Origin: Phoronis ovalis
Taxonomy: Eukaryota > Phoronida > Phoronidae
Assembly (NCBI GenBank): GCA_028565635.1
Contig: JAOXYB010059735.1
Location: 1 to 10,805, forward strand
DNA: 10,805 nt
Direction: 5' to 3'
Part shown: positions 1 through 9,009 of the stretch, piece by piece
Position numbering within the stretch: position 1 is the stretch's first letter
Layout of the letters: each line of letters opens with the position of its first letter
Made by a program: the position numbers and the translations under genes
Notes under the pieces: generated by a model
Databases searched by the model: none
Told to the model about the DNA's origin: nothing
What the model saw: only the letters and a program-made list of their open reading frames with translations

Positions 1-1297
1 TATAATTTCTTGGAAACTATTCAATATTCAAAGACGAAACATCATTTTTTTAATTTTAGGTTACTAATGGACAGACGCGTATGTATTTTTAAATTAAGAT
101 GATTTACTTTAATAATCTTTGAAGTTCCAACTTCTTTACATGCATTTAATAAATGTCGGTACCTGTTGGTTTTGACCAAATCTGTTTGAAATTATAATAT
201 TACGCAAGTACGGTTACGGTGAATTCTGGTATTTCGTAGATATTTATTTAGAATTTTTGTTAACTAATTGCGTGATGAATGGCTTACTTCTATGTCAATT
301 CATGGTCATATGTACGAAGATTTGATAAATTTCTCTATTGTTCCTGTTGTTAAAGATAAAGCTGGAATGATTACAGTCTGAATAAATCCATGCCATCAGT
401 TAGTTTTTCGTGTCTTCCCAACTATAACGTCTGGGCTTAACCATAGTCAGCACATAGCATCATGTTAGATGTTTCCGTATAGTAAGCACACAAACCTTGC
501 TCAAGGCTAAGCTAGACTCTCGTCACCGTTAAATAAAAATTCGTGAAAAATCCGTATCACATTTTTTTCACACAAAATAAATGTTTTCTAAATTTTTAAC
601 ATTCAAGCTATGTTGTCATAATGTCATTTTCAAACTATTGCATAAATTTCATGAAATTAGCGTTTAATGACATCCTATAAAATCATTATGTACATCCTAC
701 AGGCAAACCCAGAGATCAAAATTCGTGCCAGTAACTATATTTTTAGCAAGTAAACGATAATCCCTTAATTTGTTAAGAACCATTTTAAAATTGCATCAGG
801 GATTCGGTTACATAATCAATTTAGCTTTCTTAGCAAATAAAAAAATTCCCTTTTTGAAACATTAATTAATAATTCAAAGATTATTCACAGTATTTACAAT
901 TTTGACTTAACAAATAAACGAGAGTATCGTTTACTTCTTAAAAACTTAGGTAACTCGAATTTAGATCCGTATGATTTTGCTGTAGGGCCGATGCACGTTA
1001 TGATTTTTATAAGATGTCATAAAACGTTAATTAAATTTCATGCGCTGCACAAACAAGTCTATGGAATTAAGCTACGATTATAGCAGTCTGTACTTAGTAT
1101 ATATTTTCTTTCTCGTATCACAATCCTTTATGAAAACTGTGGTGAGCGAATAAAATAGGTGTTCGAAAATAGGATGTATGATAAGACTTATAAAAACACA
1201 TACCTTTTTCTGAATTAGTTCTAAATTGCACCAGCAACCTATTTTTATCACAAACGGATACAAATGCTTATGCTTCACAAATATTTAACTATTTTAG
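1..1297. other. Upstream intron or intergenic DNA with no exon seen
   Basis: AT-rich DNA with stop codons scattered through all frames. I could not find an open stretch with both an acceptor and a donor that would supply the phase-1 join needed by the first ZP exon. The simplest reading is the 3' part of an intron whose upstream exon (signal peptide or other extracellular domains) lies outside the window. A very short first exon here cannot be excluded. No promoter or CpG-rich stretch is evident. Confidence 0.6.
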
Positions 1298-1485
1298 CTA
1301 CTTTCACGTGCCAAGTCGTCACAGGCTCTAATGATTTAACGATAACCAATACTCCAGTTGGTGTGTTTCAACGCATGTATATTGTTGGTCAAAGTGGTGT
1401 ACCATGCGACGATAATGACAATAGTGATGGTTTAGAAATTACAGTGACAGGACTGACCAATTCTGGACCAATGTGTGGCATTACG
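1298..1485 (+). CDS. ZP-domain protein exon 1 in window: first part of ZP-N
   Basis: This exon encodes the first half of the ZP-N domain, the immunoglobulin-like polymerisation half of a zona pellucida module. It begins with partial codon CT after acceptor TTTTAG and ends at ACG before donor GTAATA, so it enters in phase 1 and leaves in phase 0. With residue 1 as the first whole codon (1300), cysteines fall at 4, 36 and 59. The string VFQRMYIVGQSGVPC has the usual F-G/x-vYv-G-x-x-x-x-C pattern of invertebrate ZP-N. Cysteine 4 is needed as the first of the four ZP-N cysteines, which favours this acceptor over one 27 bp downstream (exon start 1325, same phase). An ATG at 1264 is in frame and gives a weakly signal-peptide-like start, but that would put cysteine 4 inside the signal, so I prefer an internal exon. 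The family call is by pattern, without database support. Confidence 0.82.
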
Positions 1486-1746
1486 GTAATATTTACATAG
1501 TTACTTATTAGATTTATTGTTGTTATTATCATAAGCCAGAATGACAGCGGGCGAGTTCTAGATATTAAGTTTTTGAAGCATGCAGATAATTAAATGAGAT
1601 TTGTTTCAGAAAAAATATGCTGATTCTATGTTTACCGTTTCTTTCTGTACGCTACTATACATTCTAAAAAGAAATAATAAAACACCTAAGAACATGCTAA
1701 GTACATTAAGTTAATATTCTCAGCACGAACAGGTTTTATCTTACAG
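1486..1746 (+). other. Intron 1 of the ZP gene (phase 0)
   Basis: This 261-bp intron runs from GTAATA to TTACAG. It is AT-rich, without repeats or RNA genes that I can see. Its phase 0 agrees with the frames of the flanking exons. Confidence 0.82.
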
Positions 1747-1922
1747 CTGACTGCTGCCCTTGGTACGCCAACAGCAGACATTCAGGTGTATCTTACACAA
1801 TCAACAACTAATTTGCTTCAAGATGGTGACTACCTAATCAAGATAAATATGGCTGACTGTAATTTTGCTAACCCTAATGACGAAGCAACTCCAGTTTCAG
1901 CTACCGTTACTATGATTACAGA
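1747..1922 (+). CDS. ZP-domain protein exon 2: second part of ZP-N and linker
   Basis: The acceptor is CTTACAG and the donor is the strong GTGAGT. The exon enters in phase 0, matching the previous exon across a 261-bp intron, and leaves in phase 2. It runs from LTAALGTPTADIQVYLTQS through QDGDYLIKINMADC. This is the later ZP-N strand pattern, in which a y-x-i-x-C segment supplies the fourth conserved cysteine (residue 100 of the joined partial protein). Cysteines at 4, 36, 59 and 100 are the expected number for ZP-N, classically paired 1-4 and 2-3. After the cysteine the chain becomes Thr/Val/Ala-rich (ATPVSATVTMIT), consistent with the linker between ZP-N and ZP-C. In characterised ZP proteins that linker carries the internal hydrophobic patch. 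The last two bases, GA, join C of the next exon to make Asp. Confidence 0.87.
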
Positions 1923-2155
1923 GTGAGTGCGCAAAACATTTCACTTTAAATCAGCAGATGGTCCCAGTATGATCATGATCATGACTTTTACTCTGTAAAG
2001 TGACTGTTCTTATTTCAGCTGAGATAGAAATGCGAGCCTAATAACGGCTCTTCCGTTGTACTATATATATATATATTTCGGTCTCCAATTATTGCATTAA
2101 GGTTATATTTTATTTATTTCTATTATGTGAATTAAACTTTATATGTTGCTTTCAG
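1923..2155 (+). other. Intron 2 of the ZP gene (phase 2) with a TA microsatellite
   Basis: This 233-bp intron runs from GTGAGT to TTTCAG. It contains a short alternating TA run at about 2062-2076. It also has a small palindrome, ATGATCATGATCAT, at 1969-1982. Neither has an evident function. Confidence 0.82.
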
Positions 2156-2298
2156 CGCACTTCTACCGGTAACCGCTACTGTCGTGAAAGAATTAGTGAC
2201 ATTGTCAGTTATCGATGCTGGGAGCAATATAGGGACCACGGTTTGTACAATGGGACAACCACACAAACTTTTGTTAAGCATGGGAACGACATCACGTA
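2156..2298 (+). CDS. ZP-domain protein exon 3: linker and start of ZP-C
   Basis: The acceptor TTGCTTTCAG has a pyrimidine tract, and the first base C completes the Asp codon begun in exon 2. The exon encodes ALLPVTATVVKELVTLSVID, a hydrophobic beta-prone stretch that may include the internal hydrophobic patch, then a cysteine at residue 151. It continues with MGQPHKLLLSM, the G-x-P-l-x-l strand that opens ZP-C. Two overlapping donors exist. GTGAGA at 2299 is closer to consensus and is chosen here; GTAGTG at 2296 would remove one codon. Both leave phase 1, as exon 4 requires. Without splicing, the frame runs on through a very hydrophobic stretch (FTFSLPFAVIVVFIFCLVQ) to a stop at 2364-2366. 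I treat that extension as intron. Confidence 0.85.
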
Positions 2299-2662
2299 GT
2301 GAGATATTTACTTTTTCTTTACCTTTCGCTGTTATAGTAGTTTTTATTTTTTGTTTAGTTCAATAGTAATACCCGGGTCTTACGTTTAAGGGAGCGTCTT
2401 ACATTTGATTCATCGTATTTTTGTGGATACAAAATCTTGGAAGGTACGATTTGTGAAAATGAATAGTCAATAATTGACTATAATCATTAATTAATTAATC
2501 ATTCATTTATCACACGCTCTGCTTATATTATTTTCAGGATCGACCCTGTTTCAATTGAATTGCCCAATAACATTTATCAACCGAAAATTTTGACATTGGA
2601 CCTTCATTTTCGTTTTGATGAACGATAGAAAAAACCTAATATATATATGCATATGTAAGACT

Positions 2663-2749
2663 CTAGTTCGTGTTCGGTCGCTAATTCGTGTCCTGTCGCT
2701 AATTCGTGTCCTGTCGCTAATTCGTGTCCTGTCTAATTCGTGTCCGTCG
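2663..2749. repeat. 18-bp minisatellite, about five copies
   Basis: The unit CTAATTCGTGTCCTGTCG is repeated head to tail from 2681. A diverged first copy starts at 2663 (CTAGTTCGTGTTCGGTCG). Exact copies start at 2681 and 2699. The copy at 2717 lacks its final CG, and the copy at 2733 lacks one base near its end. A further degenerate relative, CTAATTCATGTTCATCG, lies at 2804-2820. Because 18 is a multiple of three, open frames run through it on both strands (repeating RTRISD on the minus strand). These are artefacts of the repeat, not genes. Confidence 0.9.
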
Positions 2750-3208
2750 CGAGCCAATTCCCGCAGATTGCAGCGCTGTTTAGTGCCCATACTACGTCAG
2801 CCGCTAATTCATGTTCATCGCACGCCAATAGACTATTTGCATGCACTTGGTGGAGCCACCAGTCTCCGACTCAAACGATCCCAGCATGTCGCATTCTCTG
2901 AATGAACAATGACGTAGTTCTGCGTGCACTCACGCGATTCATTCACAAAACGCATTCTTCGCCAAAACCCAAAAAAATCTTATGTTCTTTGATCTAAGAA
3001 AATACCCTCGTTTTTGTGAGCACATCAATACATAAACAACTATTTATTAATATTTTTTATTTCGTTAAATTTCACCAGTTAAAGCTTTTCTAAAGTCAGA
3101 TTTAAAAAAACAAGTTTTATGTATAACTAAAGGTTGCCGGTATTGAAAGGGTCTGAAAGGGTCTGACTGTGGCGCCCTCAAGTGCATGCAAATATTATAT
3201 TCCCACAG

Positions 3209-3487
3209 ATCGATTTCATTTGTCATGGCAAAAACACATTTGTGTCACCTAGTTCGGTAGTTACGGGAAGCATGAATATTATAGCATACTTGAATCTGTT
3301 TTACAATACAATGTATAATTTGAAACAAGTGCGAGTCTTTTATTTCTGTGAGATAACATTAAAACAGGTAACACTAAAAAAAACAACCAAACTAACAACT
3401 CAGCTTAAGACAGAGCACCGCAAGAATATAGTATTTTTGTCTACTGTTTGTTTTTTCGCTATTTTTTGTTTATTGTATAACTTTTAA
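3209..3487 (+). other. Orphan open frame, possible decayed or alternative ZP-C-like exon
   Basis: The frame is open after acceptor-like TTCCCACAG (3208) to a stop at 3485-3487. It has no good ATG near its start, so it would need splicing to be expressed. It contains VRVFYFCEITLK, which resembles the V-y-F-x-C-x-v-x-l strand of ZP-C as in exon 5. It ends in a hydrophobic stretch, NIVFLSTVCFFAIFCLLYNF, like a C-terminal membrane anchor. A donor-like CAG|GTAACA lies at about 3366, and an AATAAA at 3713-3718. The acceptor is phase 0, so it cannot follow exon 3 in frame; exon 1 or exon 5 would fit by phase. It lacks the other ZP-C cysteines. It may be a relic of exon duplication, an alternative terminal exon, or chance in AT-rich DNA; I lean to chance or relic. 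Confidence 0.2.
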
Positions 3488-3683
3488 TTTTAAAGAAATG
3501 AAGCCTTATGAGTTTGTTTTTTAAACAAAGGAATTGCAGAATCAGCAAGTCAGACTTTATTTTAAGTTTTATGGTTGGAAACATACCTTTTTCCAGTGTC
3601 ACAAATGTCCTTCACCATGCACGAATACCCGTTAATTAGTGTACTGCGGACTATATATATAGCATCTCAAAACTTTTCTGTTG

Positions 3684-4562
3684 CAGTAGGTTTCCGAGTT
3701 ATGCTCTCTTCCAATAAAGTACTATAAATACTGGTTTGTGACAGTTACTCAAATTTTTCTGACGTCATCAGGCTTAGTCTGTTAGTGAATCGCTAAGGAA
3801 TCACAGAATCCCGAAATCCGTAAGGTTCATTCATGCAACACGAAATGTTATACATACCCGGGATACATACACGAGCACTAATTTCACATTTAGTGACCTT
3901 TAAGCCAACTCAAGTACTTGCATGTATTTAGAGGAAAAGGGGGCAAACTTATTTTCCTACAGATGTGAAAGGGTCATATTTTATTTTCGTTTGGTGAGAT
4001 TCATTGAATTTTATTTGGGAATGATCTTAGTTTGGTCCGTGAAATGTGATAAACCTTATATCTTTTTTCCGTGTTTTCCAGTTGCGATAAATTTGTTTAT
4101 GCAATCAATATTATTATTTTTTACTTCTGTGCAATGAGATTGAATACTTTCCTGCCCCACCCCCTCCATTTCCGTCTCAGATACAGTATTTGTCGAATGA
4201 AAGTATGACAAATAATCCTCCATCGCAGATTCCTGGAGTATGCTGTAACCACTCTGAATGGCCGTTCAATATAATTATCTTAGCAATGTATACTGTGAAA
4301 GGTTATGTACAACCTGTTTATGAATAGTTATTATTGTTCAGGTGGGAAAGGGTCATTTATATAATAATTGTCGTGACTTGTGATTGGAGATGTTTAACAC
4401 TTATGACTCATGAAAAGGCATTTTTTTCCCCTTTGAGCTTAGGTCATTACCCCCTATTTTCCTCCTCAATTTCCCGTCACAAAAGATATTTCTGACGTTA
4501 TTTTACCGCATCACAAAACAGTGTTTTGTATATACGGGAGAGCATAACTCGGAAACCTACTG
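3684..4562. mobile_element. Non-autonomous DNA transposon-like element with 25-bp perfect terminal inverted repeats
   Basis: The left end begins CAGTAGGTTTCCGAGTTATG at 3684. The same 25 bases occur in reverse complement at 4538-4562, ending ...GGAAACCTACTG. Sequence just inside the ends is also loosely alike: ACTGGTTTGTGAC on the left, and ACTGTTTTGTGA on the right when read inward. The interior is AT-rich and has no transposase. The longest internal frame (3922-4137, 71 residues) shows no motif I know. The 8 bases outside each end (TTCTGTTG and TAATATTG) agree at five positions, which could be a worn 8-bp target duplication of hAT type; this is weak. I call it a MITE-like insertion in intron 3, superfamily uncertain. 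Confidence 0.65.
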
Positions 4563-4892
4563 TAATATTGGTAATATTATACATAAACCATATGTAACCC
4601 AATTCTTACGAGGGCAATGCTTGTGTGAGTTAGTGGTCGTAGGAAATTTAAACTGTAAATCGAAAAAAGTTAATCTGGAATCGCGCCATTTTCCCAGAGC
4701 GTCACTGTTTACTGTTCGTGCTTGTTTCTTTCTTGGATAAATAGATACACTTCAATAAAGGCTAATTATAACATTAACTTAGTAGACCGTAAACAACCGC
4801 AACCGGAAATCAGAAAAGTTATTCATTTTCAAATCAATTATTTCGAAATTTCAGTATAACTAATAATTGAATTTAAAAATAACTGTTTGTAG

Positions 4893-4986
4893 CTAATGTT
4901 GTGACTGGTATTCATCCAGTATCATGTTCAGCCAAAATTACTGCTCAGTCTACCGGAAATGACGTGCTTTCTCTTTTGGATAGCAG
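4893..4986 (+). CDS. ZP-domain protein exon 4: central ZP-C
   Basis: This is a 94-bp exon between acceptor TGTTTGTAG and donor GTATGT, with phase 1 in and phase 2 out. It encodes NVVTGIHPVSC, then SAKITAQSTGNDVLSLLDS, and shares a split Ser codon with exon 5. The order 'cysteine, short variable region, LL-D-x-x-C' is the characteristic middle of ZP-C, seen in many ZP proteins as C-x-A-x...LID-x-x-GC. Here the second cysteine of the pair is the first whole codon of exon 5. The exon is isolated by introns of about 2.6 kb and 4.0 kb. It is recognised because its phases fit both neighbours and its motif lies where the family needs it. Confidence 0.85.
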
Positions 4987-5016
4987 GTATGTATACACAT
5001 AATGATTACTATATAG

Positions 5017-5039
5017 AGACAAGTTTTAGAAACTTGTCT
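5017..5039. repeat. Small perfect hairpin just inside intron 4
   Basis: Arms AGACAAGTTT (5017-5026) and AAACTTGTCT (5030-5039) are perfect complements around a 3-base loop. The hairpin lies 30 bp after the exon 4 donor. With 10-bp arms it could be chance, and no T-run follows it. Confidence 0.5.
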
Positions 5040-5083
5040 GACTTTTGAATCACGGCTTAGGGAAATATTTATGTACAGATGGC

Positions 5084-5356
5084 TTATAGTTGATTCCGGG
5101 GGCACTTACCGAAAATGGTGATATGATAGGTATGTGCGGCCCAGGGTAGGAAGCCCTGACCCTTTGGTAAATAATTGTCACCAAAAATATAGCCTGTCGA
5201 ATATGAAAAAAACACACGAAAAATATACCCTGTTGTAAATAACTCTCTCGAAATGGATACCCTGTTATGGACTAGCCAAACTGAAAAAAGTAGGGTTTTT
5301 AATTTTTTTTCTGGAACAAAACGTAGTACAAAAATAAATAAGGTTTTTTGAAACAA
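5084..5356. repeat. Dispersed-repeat-like block with imperfect 32-36-bp internal units
   Basis: On the minus strand the phrase ACAGGGTAT or ACAGGCTAT followed by TTTTT-type sequence recurs. On the plus strand the matching TAGCCTGT, TACCCTGTT and TACCCTGTT begin at 5190, 5226 and 5258, giving spacings of 36 and 32 bp. An adjoining GC-richer part (about 5095-5165) includes GGGGGCACTTACC and the stem CAGGG/CCCTG at 5142-5158. A 90-residue minus-strand frame covers the block, but it looks like a translated repeat (TGYIF occurs twice) rather than a protein. I infer a transposon-derived repeat; the family is not identified. Confidence 0.45.
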
Positions 5357-7976
5357 GAAAGGTCTTTAAAAAAGACAGGCACTCGTAGTATTTTCAAATA
5401 GATATTCCAGGATTGCCTTAAATTGTAAAAACACCAAACATGCACGCTTAAACGCAAAGTTTGAACTACCTTCTATAAATTATATCTGGAAAACAGAATT
5501 ATAATAATACCTGCTCAAGGTATACAGGGGAATCTAATTAGCACACTCCAATATACTATATAACGCAGTTAACAGATGGTATTTTGTCAACATAACTTTG
5601 GCAAGCACTGTACATGTTTAGGAATGAAACCAAATACACTTAATCACGTTTTCAGTGTTTACAAGACATGGACCTGTTTATAAATGTGGGTAACCACCTG
5701 TACTTGATGTAGAAATAATTGCCGTTAATGAGATAGTAATTGGAAAATGGAAGAGTTTATTGTACATGAAAGAAATGCAAAGGATAACACCCATTATTTG
5801 CAAATTAATTTATTTATAGGAACAATATCGGCATAAGCACTCTACGAGTGAAAAAAGGTGAAAACGCCAAAATATGAAGCTATCGCGTCCGTTAAACAAG
5901 CTTTCTATTTGGTCTGGCCTTAGACTCATTTTAAGCTGTTAACATGTTCAAACCTTACCAAATATGATATGTGAAGTGACATCATCTTATCAAATAAGGC
6001 ATTTATTTTGACATGTGACTATAAAAACTATTTGTGAATGGACCACAGCATAAAGCTAAACACAGCAATAATATCACATAAAATGCCTTGATACGTAACA
6101 GTAACAATTATTATATAGATTAATGATTATTTCAGAGTCTCGTATTTTTTGCTTTAACACGTACTAATAATTTTAAGGATTAAATGATAAAAATAATAAA
6201 AACATATATGAGTGCATGCCAGCTCTGCCTGACTTATAAGACACTATAAAACAAATACAATACAGCACGTGTCATTGCTTGGTTGCATACACTGGCACTA
6301 CTACAGTTATTATAGTCATAGGTCAATTGTCCAGCTCACCGCTACCATAAAGCTGCATACGAACTTTACGCAATCATCTGAGAAATTTAAGATATTCAAA
6401 AAACAATTAGTTAGCAAACGATATTTTATTATAAAAAATGTTGACCGAACTAAATGAAATTTGGTTTTTGAATGTTTGAATAAATTCAGGCCTGAATTTT
6501 ATAATATTTTTGCAATTCCGTTTTTACTTCATAAAAATCCCTTATATATGAAATACTTGTTGGTATGGAATTTTTCTGATTTTTGCTGTTATCAGTCAAC
6601 TTTTTACATTTCTTAGATATTCACAATGTGAATCATAAGCCACGTAATTGAGCTTAGTAATTTTTTACATTGTGTTCCCACTTGTCAACCTGGTACCATT
6701 GTAAAAATATTTGCATACAGTCTAAATAAGTTTTTACATTGGTATAATAAATATATATTATAATCTACACTACTTAAAAATTTTATTCCCAGCACAATAT
6801 TTTTTACCTGTCACCCATATGACGTTTGGAAAAGCGATCGGAATTACTGTCATCTACAATAAATGACAAAACCATGTAAAGTTTTCATGCGTCGCCTGTG
6901 ACATGCATTTATCTAAATAAATATTATATATACTTTAAGTTAACTTCTAATGTTATAAATGTTGCTGATGCAAAAGAAAATGATTTAATTACCTTTTTGG
7001 CATTAAATATAATGATATGCTGGTTCTTTCTACAAAAATCAGTGTTATTCTAGCGGACTAACATAAATAGTTTTCAGACCATAACTGTTTTCAAACATAT
7101 GTTCTCAATTTGGGTTTTAGTTTGAAATCATTGTTCCACTTGTTATTTGCTTTTAACATTAATTTAGTATGTGCTATTTAATGATACACGGAGATTAATT
7201 CTTATTATATTATTTAAAAATATGAAGAGATTATAGCTATTTCCTCAAATAAACCTTTAATTTAAGATAATATTATTATTAATTATGAATCATAATATGA
7301 TTGTTAGGTAAAACAACACAACTCATGTAATTTTTCTGGCATTGTTTGGCATCACAGTACCAAACAAGATTCAATCCATTTTTTGCATTTTGGCTACAAA
7401 TTACTGGATGAAAAGAAATACTTATTGGCAATCAGATTACTGTCTGGATTGGCATAAGAACTGCAAGACAAAATGTATAATAAAAGAAATGAGTAAGCAT
7501 TTTTGCTCATTTTTGGTATTTTTCGGCATGGCAGTGTTATTTCAACTTATTTATGGAATTAATGTTTCATGATAATGTCTATATTTTGCTAATTGTTTAT
7601 AGCCGTCATTGACCTTACTATGACAATATTGTTAAAAATATGGCCAAAAATTGTTTACTCCTCAATTTTTGACAAAATGCACGTAAGAACCCCTGTTGCA
7701 GACCCTAGGGCAAAATCTTTGTTGGCAAAATATCAGTTTCTTTATCTAAGTAAGATAATAAGTGAAATTACAACCTTTAGTCTAAAAGGGTACATTAATT
7801 GATGTTTCAAATGTACTTAGGGACTTGAAATACAAAAAAAACCCACTGCTATTTGACTATAACTTTCTTTAATTTTCTTAATTAAATATTGCGATAGACA
7901 TGTAAAAGTATACATTCTGCAAATATTAGACTTAACTGTTAATGAATCCAAAGGTAAAAGGTTGAAAATAATTGTC

Positions 7977-8322
7977 ATGATCTGATAAACGTCCATTTTG
8001 AAAAAAAAAATGGTTTTTCAAATTTTAATTTTCAAAGAAAATTAGGTCAAAAACCCTTGCACATACAAAGCTGAAACTTAGCAAAAATCATCTTATACGT
8101 GGGTTTACAAAGTCTAAAGCTCAGGATTTTGCTGATTTTGATCAGACCCTTAAATTAAAAAATAACAACTTTTGAACAAAATAATTTTATTAATATAAAT
8201 ATGTATAGGTCATTCATGCAAAGTTTCAAATTTGTAGATGCAAGGTTTTTCATTTGACTTTCTTTTGAAAATTAAAATTCGAAAACACATTATTTTTACA
8301 AAAATGGCTTTTATCAGATCAT
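7977..8322. mobile_element. Foldback (long inverted repeat) element of about 350 bp in intron 4
   Basis: Two diverged arms of about 120 bp (7977-8100 and 8201-8322) are reverse complements around a spacer of about 100 bp. Exact anchor pairs share one centre near 8150. ATGATCTGATAA at 7977-7988 pairs with TTATCAGATCAT at 8311-8322. A 16-bp block at 8021-8036 pairs with 8264-8279. AACCCTTGCA (8052-8061) corresponds to TGCAAGG near 8239-8245. Weaker similarity continues outward for some tens of bases (CTTTTACC on the right against GGTAAAAG on the left). There is no coding capacity. I infer a MITE or foldback transposon old enough to have accumulated mismatches. Confidence 0.65.
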
Positions 8323-9009
8323 ATGATTGAATTCAAGTTTGTAAAGTTTAGAGCATTGATTTTTAAAACGTTTAGTGCTTTTACCTCCTTATTTTAATTA
8401 GTAAAACATAGGCTGAATATACATTCACATCTTTGTATCTAGAGGCCTTGCTATACTGGTTTGTAAAATTTAATTAACCCAGCTACAGATCCCAGGAGGC
8501 AAAATTGGTAACTGAAACCAAAATAATTCTAATACTGAATTTCATGTTTTTATCCAGTCAAAAAATGAAATCATGCCAAGGATGCTTAGCCACATGGCAT
8601 CGGGCAAATTTGACCTATTGTGACCCTTGCATGTGTCCCTGTAATGGTACGGCATGAGATTTTAAATATTTCTCAGAATGTTCTTACGGTCTATTCCCAC
8701 TACTCTGATAATCACTTTCTGTCTTGTGACTGAGTTGTCATATCAAATTTCCAGTTATATGTTGATATATGTGTTATTCAACTATTTGACTTTATGTGAC
8801 CAGATGACCTTGAAAGATCAATGACATTCACCTTTATTTTATTTGAGGTCCCTATTAGAAGAGATTTAGCAAAAGTAACTGCTTGTAACACTCAGATGCC
8901 ATAAAAAAATTGGGTCTGTACACATAAATGTGTTTTCAGTTCTCTTGATGTATACCTGTCAAACTTATTTCGTCCGAAGAATTATATTGTAATTGTTTTT
9001 CTTTTGCAG

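Larger units (their letters stand above)
2299..4892 (+). other. Intron 3 of the ZP gene (phase 1), repeat-rich
   Basis: This intron of about 2.6 kb runs from GTGAGA to TTTGTAG. It contains an 18-bp minisatellite with GC-richer surroundings (about 2660-2960), an orphan ORF (3209-3487) and an 879-bp inverted-repeat element (3684-4562). The stretch 2367-2660 is AT-rich with a small hairpin at 2463-2481 (arms ATAGTCAA and TTGACTAT). A tandem doublet of GAAAGGGTCT lies near 3145-3165. The stretch 4563-4892 shows nothing beyond AT-rich intron. Confidence 0.78.
4987..9009 (+). other. Intron 4 of the ZP gene (phase 2), about 4.0 kb
   Basis: The intron runs from GTATGT to TTGCAG. It holds a small hairpin (5017-5039), a dispersed-repeat block (about 5084-5356) and a foldback element (7977-8322). 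From 5357 to about 7960 I see only AT-rich sequence. TTTTTACATT recurs at about 6600, 6663 and 6732. Short open frames at 6269-6457, 7342-7572 and 7593-7802 show no recognised domain and no supporting splice context. From about 8600, TGACC-type motifs become frequent. Confidence 0.78.

Noticed and set aside
1078-1278. Minus-strand 66-residue frame
   Set aside because: No recognisable motif, no splice or promoter context, and it overlaps the edge of the plus-strand exon region. Chance in AT-rich DNA.
1264-1500. Stand-alone small gene starting at the ATG at 1264 with a signal peptide
   Set aside because: The stop at 1498 lies just past a good donor at 1486, the next exon continues the frame, and cleavage of such a signal would remove a cysteine ZP-N needs. 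An internal exon explains more.
2551-2905. Open frames on both strands through the 18-bp repeat
   Set aside because: Openness follows from the repeat length being a multiple of three. The RTRISD repetition is the minisatellite in translation.
3713-3718. AATAAA as the polyadenylation signal of the ZP gene
   Set aside because: The gene continues through exons at 4893, 9010 and 10628. The hexamer is common by chance in AT-rich DNA and lies just inside the transposon-like element.
3922-4137. 71-residue frame inside the inverted-repeat element as a transposase remnant
   Set aside because: No catalytic or DNA-binding motif visible, and it is far too short. The element appears non-autonomous.
5017-5039. 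Transcription terminator
   Set aside because: A hairpin without a following T-run in an animal intron has no terminator role.
6269-6457. 62-residue plus-strand frame in intron 4
   Set aside because: No motif, no splice support, and composition like the surrounding intron.
7342-7802. Two neighbouring plus-strand frames (76 and 69 residues) as a broken gene
   Set aside because: They are in sequence that looks intronic, have no family I recognise, and no acceptor-donor pair links them convincingly. The hydrophobic tail FCSFLVFFGMAVLFQLIYG alone is not evidence.
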